Positions 5,970 to 9,297 of a stretch of 9,297 bases of DNA are shown piece after piece (position 1 is the stretch's first letter; every line of letters starts with the position of its first letter). The notes below the pieces were generated by a model that had not been told where the DNA came from, did no database searches, and worked only from the letters and a program-made list of their open reading frames with translations. Source of the stretch: Verrucomicrobiota bacterium (GTDB lineage: Bacteria > Verrucomicrobiota > Verrucomicrobiia > Limisphaerales > AV2); contig QHOP01000166.1 of the NCBI GenBank assembly GCA_003219345.1, positions 10,571 to 19,867 of the forward strand, written 5' to 3'. The position numbers and the translations under genes are program-made.

Positions 5970-7295
5970 TTAAGTGATAACCGACTCGTCCCCTTCACCA
6001 ACGCGTCGGAGAACGTCCCGCCTGGCGAAAAACGCGACCATCAGCAGGAGCACAATTCCGCCGACGAGATAAATCAGTCCGCCACCGGCGATGAAACGGC
6101 TCATGTTGGCGACGGGGCTTCCATAGGAGCCGTTGTCGGCATACCACCCCGTCAACTTCGTGGCGAACGCGCCGCCGATCCACCCGACCGTGTTCATCAC
6201 ACCAGCCGCCGAGGCGCGCGAGCGCGGATGGACCACATCGTAAAGTGACGCAAAAATGCCCGCATCGTAAAACCCCTTGCAAAGCCCGAAGCAGACCATC
6301 GCCAGGATGAGAACGCCCACCCGATCAGTGAGACCGACCAGGACGATAAAACCAGCACCTGCCAGCAATCCCATCGCCTGGGCGAGCATCCGGCCGCCGG
6401 CCAGACGGCGCGCCAGCCGATCCGCCGCGACGCCGGCCAGCGGCACGCTAAGGGCGCTCGCCAGATGGATATAAACTGCCCCGCTCAAGCCCGCCGCTGT
6501 CAGCTCGAAATGGAATTTTTCTTTGAGAAAAGTCGGCGTCCAGAACAGGAAGACACCGGCAATGGCATTCGCTCCGGCGAACACGGCCATCAGTGCAACT
6601 GCGGTTGGGGTTCGAAAGATGTCGCGCATAACCACGCGAATGCCGGGCGCTGGTTCCCTCGCCGGCGCGTCCAGTTCAGATTGTCCGCGCCGCGGCTCCC
6701 GCAAGCTGAAATACAGAGCCGCTGCCAGTCCCATGCCGGCTGCGCCAAAAAAGTAAAACCCGCTCCGCCAACCAAGATGCGACGCGAACCACGCGCCCAG
6801 CCAACTGCCCAGGATGGTGCCGGCATAAACGCTGGACTGATGCAACGACATCGCGCGTGACCGGGTCCGGGGTGAGTGGTAGTCGCTTACCAGCGACATC
6901 GACGCCGGAAAATAAAATGTCTCCCCGAAACCTTCCAGGGCGCGCACGGAAACAAACTGCCACAACTTCCCGCACCAACCGGTCATCACGGTAACTAAGC
7001 TCCAAAAAAGACAGCCGCCGAGGATGAGGTCTTTGCGGCGAAACCGGTCGCCGATAAAGCCGGCGAGCGGCGCCGCGGCGGCATACACCCACATGAACGC
7101 CGACCCAATGAGGCCCATCTCGTCATTCGTAAACCCGAATTCCTCTTTCAGTTTGGGAGCGACACCGGAGAGGGCCTGGCGGTCCGCGTAATTGAAGAAG
7201 CAGACGAACCAGAGCATGAAAACCACCCGCCATTTGTAGCCCGGTGAAACGGAGTATTTGTCCGGCCGCTTTTCCAAATGGTTTTTCAGGCTCAA
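5970..7295 (-). CDS. MFS transporter (12-TM, ACS/spinster-like)
   Basis: Inner-membrane secondary carrier of the major facilitator superfamily, 441 residues, with 12 hydrophobic segments in two halves joined by a charged central loop at about 200-225. Motif A is clear in the first cytoplasmic loop (GFIGDRFRRKD, 79-89), and a degenerate copy lies in the second half (GVAADRLARR, 288-297). TM1 has NYADRQ (35-40), a common pattern in the anion:cation symporter and spinster-like branches, many of which carry organic or sugar acids. The substrate here is unknown; the adjacent secreted carbohydrate-binding proteins suggest a saccharide. No ATG is available at the N-terminus. TTG at 7295 is the best start because the in-frame stop lies about 50 nt further up and the next Met (27) is inside TM1. 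A GAGG 17 nt upstream is too distant to help. The gene sits about 59 nt after the end of the LamG/CBM gene, on the same strand. Confidence 0.87.
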   Translation of the reverse strand: MSLKNHLEKRPDKYSVSPGYKWRVVFMLWFVCFFNYADRQALSGVAPKLKEEFGFTNDEMGLIGSAFMWVYAAAAPLAGFIGDRFRRKDLILGGCLFWSLVTVMTGWCGKLWQFVSVRALEGFGETFYFPASMSLVSDYHSPRTRSRAMSLHQSSVYAGTILGSWLGAWFASHLGWRSGFYFFGAAGMGLAAALYFSLREPRRGQSELDAPAREPAPGIRVVMRDIFRTPTAVALMAVFAGANAIAGVFLFWTPTFLKEKFHFELTAAGLSGAVYIHLASALSVPLAGVAADRLARRLAGGRMLAQAMGLLAGAGFIVLVGLTDRVGVLILAMVCFGLCKGFYDAGIFASLYDVVHPRSRASAAGVMNTVGWIGGAFATKLTGWYADNGSYGSPVANMSRFIAGGGLIYLVGGIVLLLMVAFFARRDVLRRVGEGDESVIT

Positions 7296-7354
7296 TGTGT
7301 GAAAGCCAACCGCCTCGCTTCCAACGCAACAGGTTCCCGCGGCTCAAGCCCGCT

Positions 7355-9175
7355 TCACCGGTAATCCATCACGACATTCGCACCGACAATCCTGACACTT
7401 GTGATCGTCAGCGCCGGTGGCGTGCTGGAACGAATGCATCGGATGAGGATTCCAGAACGATCTGCGGCACAATGACCGGCACAAAAACCAAATAGTTGAG
7501 CACCATCGTGTTTTGGGTCACATTCGTCCGCGGCCCGCCCAGCGTCAGACGGAGCGTGTTCGTGCCGGATAAATTCAGCGCGACCGGATTACCGTTGGTG
7601 TCCGTGAGCGTGACATAGCGGTAGTTGATCAGGATGGCGGTGCTGGGCACGTTGAACACACCGAGCCGCACCGTGGTCTGGTTGGTTTGTGCGCGGTCGC
7701 TCGAGACCTGGTCGAGATAAACGGCCTGCGGCGCGCGGCAGGCTTCGCGCAGATAGACACAATAGTTGGCGTTGGAAAAGACGCGTGTGTAATTCAGCCA
7801 TTCCCCGCCTTCGGTTCCGCGCACTTCGTATTCCGGCAGGTCATAGTTGTTTGCGGTATATTTCCCTCGAATCGTGTCGTTGAGCAGGCCGGCGTTGTCA
7901 ATTTCTGCCGATCCAGCCTGCGTGCCTACAAAATCTGCAGTGCGATATTCTGGTGTGACACCGCTGCCAGGCGACGTGGAATAATCGAGGTAATCCACGT
8001 TCGTCGTTCCGATCAGGTCGAAATACCCGACGCCAAATCCGTTCACCTGTTGGCCCGATCCGTTTACGCCGGACGCCGGCGGGTTATCCTGAAACTGACC
8101 GCTGTCGTAATTGTAATCCTCGGCCTCGATGACTTTGACCGCCGGCGAGTCGAAATCGCTTTCGTCAAACGTGTCGAACGTGAACTCGTTGGTGGTGGTG
8201 CGGCCTGAAAAGTCGGACAGCACAATCCGCGCGTCATAAACCATGTTCGACGCCAGACCGTTGAACGCGACGTCCACATTGCTGGCGCTGCCGGACATGG
8301 CCAGTCCAGACGACACGTTCGCGCCGTTGAGGAAGATTTTGACAGCGCTGGTGTTGATCGCGTTGGTCGTCAGCGTCGTCGCCGTGAAACTGATTCCGTT
8401 CGTGTACGGATAAAAGTTCGCCTGCGTGTCCGGCGCGCGGTTCGCGACCTGCGGCATGTGCGGCACCGGATGCGGCGTGCCTTGCGGCCCAAGCGGAGCT
8501 GGCGCAGCGGTCGAAGCGTAATAATTGTCGAACGTCACGTCGGCTTTGCCGGTGTTCGGATTGGTGTAGTCCGCCGCGCCGACGCGCGAAAAGGTGAACA
8601 AACCCAGGACGCCGCTCGGATACGTGTCATCGTCCGCCGAGATGGTGACGAGAGCCGCTCAGCGGATCTGCGGGCGCTTCGCGGTCCACCCGATTAATTT
8701 GAAATTGACCACGTCCGCCAGTTTGCTGATTGGGATCATAATTCATAACGTAGCCGTCGGTTTGGCCCAGGCCAATATTGGAAGCTCGAATCAGAAACCC
8801 GAATGCCTGATTGAGCGTGTTGTCCCAAGTGACAACGTCCACCGCCAGGTAAAAGTTATCGTATTGATTGGTCCGATAGCTGAACGCGCGGGCTGGCCCT
8901 GCGTCGGGGATCGGAGGGGCGGACACAAAAATCCGATAGGCTTGCCCGTTGAATCCATCGTAGTCGGGAAAACTGTAGCTGGCTGGAGGAAGACCTGCGG
9001 AGTCGAGGCCGAAGCGCACCCAGCCGGTGTCATTGCCATCATTGAAATCGTCGGTCTGTCCCCTCGCCATTTGCTGCCAGGCGAAGATCAGCAGCAAGAG
9101 CGACGTTAAAATGTTCTGCGACGAAATGCTGAAGAACCGGTTCCCTGTTTCAGCCGAAAAAACAAATGACTTCAT
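7355..9175 (-). pseudogene. Secreted LamG-like plus CBM-like protein, frame-broken twice
   Basis: Reads as one long secreted carbohydrate-associated protein in three frames. ATG 9175 has AGGA 10 nt upstream and starts a signal peptide (MKSFVFS..., hydrophobic LTSLLLLIFAW, likely cut near ARGQ). A LamG/concanavalin-like domain follows (DDFNDGNDTGW to FQINRVDREAPADP). Near 8650-8668 the frame changes: the next frame resumes LVTISADDDTYPSGVLGLFT, the last strand of that domain. An Ig-like part (NGISFTATTL ... SGRTTTNEFTF) and a CBM6/35-like part (VIEAEDYNYDSG ... GGEWLNYTRVF ... YLVFVPV) follow in frame. Near 7425 the frame slips again: one reading ends SSDAFVPARHRR at 7408, the alternative continues STPPALTITSVRIVGANVVM to DYR and a stop at 7355. 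The last residues match the end of the upstream paralogue, so this is taken as the original C-terminus. No catalytic domain was recognised; the function is probably binding. Confidence 0.75.
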
Positions 9176-9260
9176 TGCTGAAAAATCCTGATTGTTCCAT
9201 ATTCCCGGCTCGCTACCGCGCATTGGATACCGCCGCCTCAAAAACAATTCAATCCGTCTT

Positions 9261-9297
9261 TTATCGGTACTTCAACACGATGTTGCCGCCGTTGATT
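9261..9297 (-). CDS. C-terminal end of a paralogous secreted protein, cut by right window edge
   Basis: Only the last 11 codons are visible: INGGNIVLKYR and TAA at 9261-9263. They resemble the end of the next gene (IVGANVVMDYR, stop 7355): 6 of 11 identical plus three conservative changes, both ending Tyr-Arg-stop. The stop lies 85 nt before the start of that gene on the same strand, so two related secreted proteins probably stand in tandem. Anything beyond the ending is outside the window, and with so few residues the call rests mainly on this match. Confidence 0.5.
   Translation of the reverse strand, partial: INGGNIVLKYR

Noticed and set aside
7408..8601. The CBM-containing part as an independent gene
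   Set aside because: It has no signal peptide, its start at 8601 is not an ATG, and its first residues continue a LamG strand begun by the upstream frame.

Overview
This is a roughly 9.3 kb chromosomal window with GC-rich, densely packed genes. It most resembles Verrucomicrobiota, probably the Pedosphaerales/Limisphaerales side. The reasons are a pseudopilin of the H-X9-DG type with the conserved block SNLKQLQLVWHLY, very long secreted LamG-like/carbohydrate-binding proteins in tandem, and short-word (7-8 bp) repeats scattered between and inside genes. The assignment is by recognition only; no database search was possible.

Left half, minus strand (1-3002): a probable co-directional unit reads from right to left. 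It holds a membrane-anchored TPR protein, an aquaporin starting 3 nt after the TPR stop, UDP-glucose 6-dehydrogenase (ugd) and the 5' end of a NUDIX (MutT-type) hydrolase that runs off the left edge. On the plus strand, diverging from the TPR gene, lie nuoA (complex I subunit A, without its usual nuoB partner in the window) and an alpha-D-phosphohexomutase. The phosphohexomutase and Ugd plausibly act in the same sugar-nucleotide supply (glucose-6-P to glucose-1-P to UDP-glucose to UDP-glucuronate), although the UTP-transferase step is not here.

Right half, minus strand (5092-9297): this reads as a saccharide-utilisation neighbourhood. It holds the last codons of one secreted protein, then a second secreted LamG-like/CBM-like protein with the same C-terminal ending, then an MFS transporter, then an H-X9-DG pseudopilin. 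Two of these genes are broken. The pseudopilin has lost its hydrophobic N-terminal helix with a frame change. The LamG/CBM gene has a frame break in the LamG domain and another near its C-terminus. The left half shows no such damage.

The most unusual structure is a set of three word-repeats with different words but a similar design. R1 (unit TCATACC, inverted arms) lies between ugd and the NUDIX gene and appears to supply that gene's Shine-Dalgarno, ATG and part of its N-terminus. R2 (8-mer unit CGTTACAA and variants, inverted arms) lies between nuoA and the phosphohexomutase. R3 (unit AACGCGG, direct only) sits in frame inside the phosphohexomutase. The aquaporin is also notable because its predicted selectivity filter is of plant TIP/animal AQP8 type rather than AqpZ or GlpF type. 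No tRNA, rRNA, CRISPR array or insertion sequence was seen, and no gene-free stretch exceeds about 150 bases.
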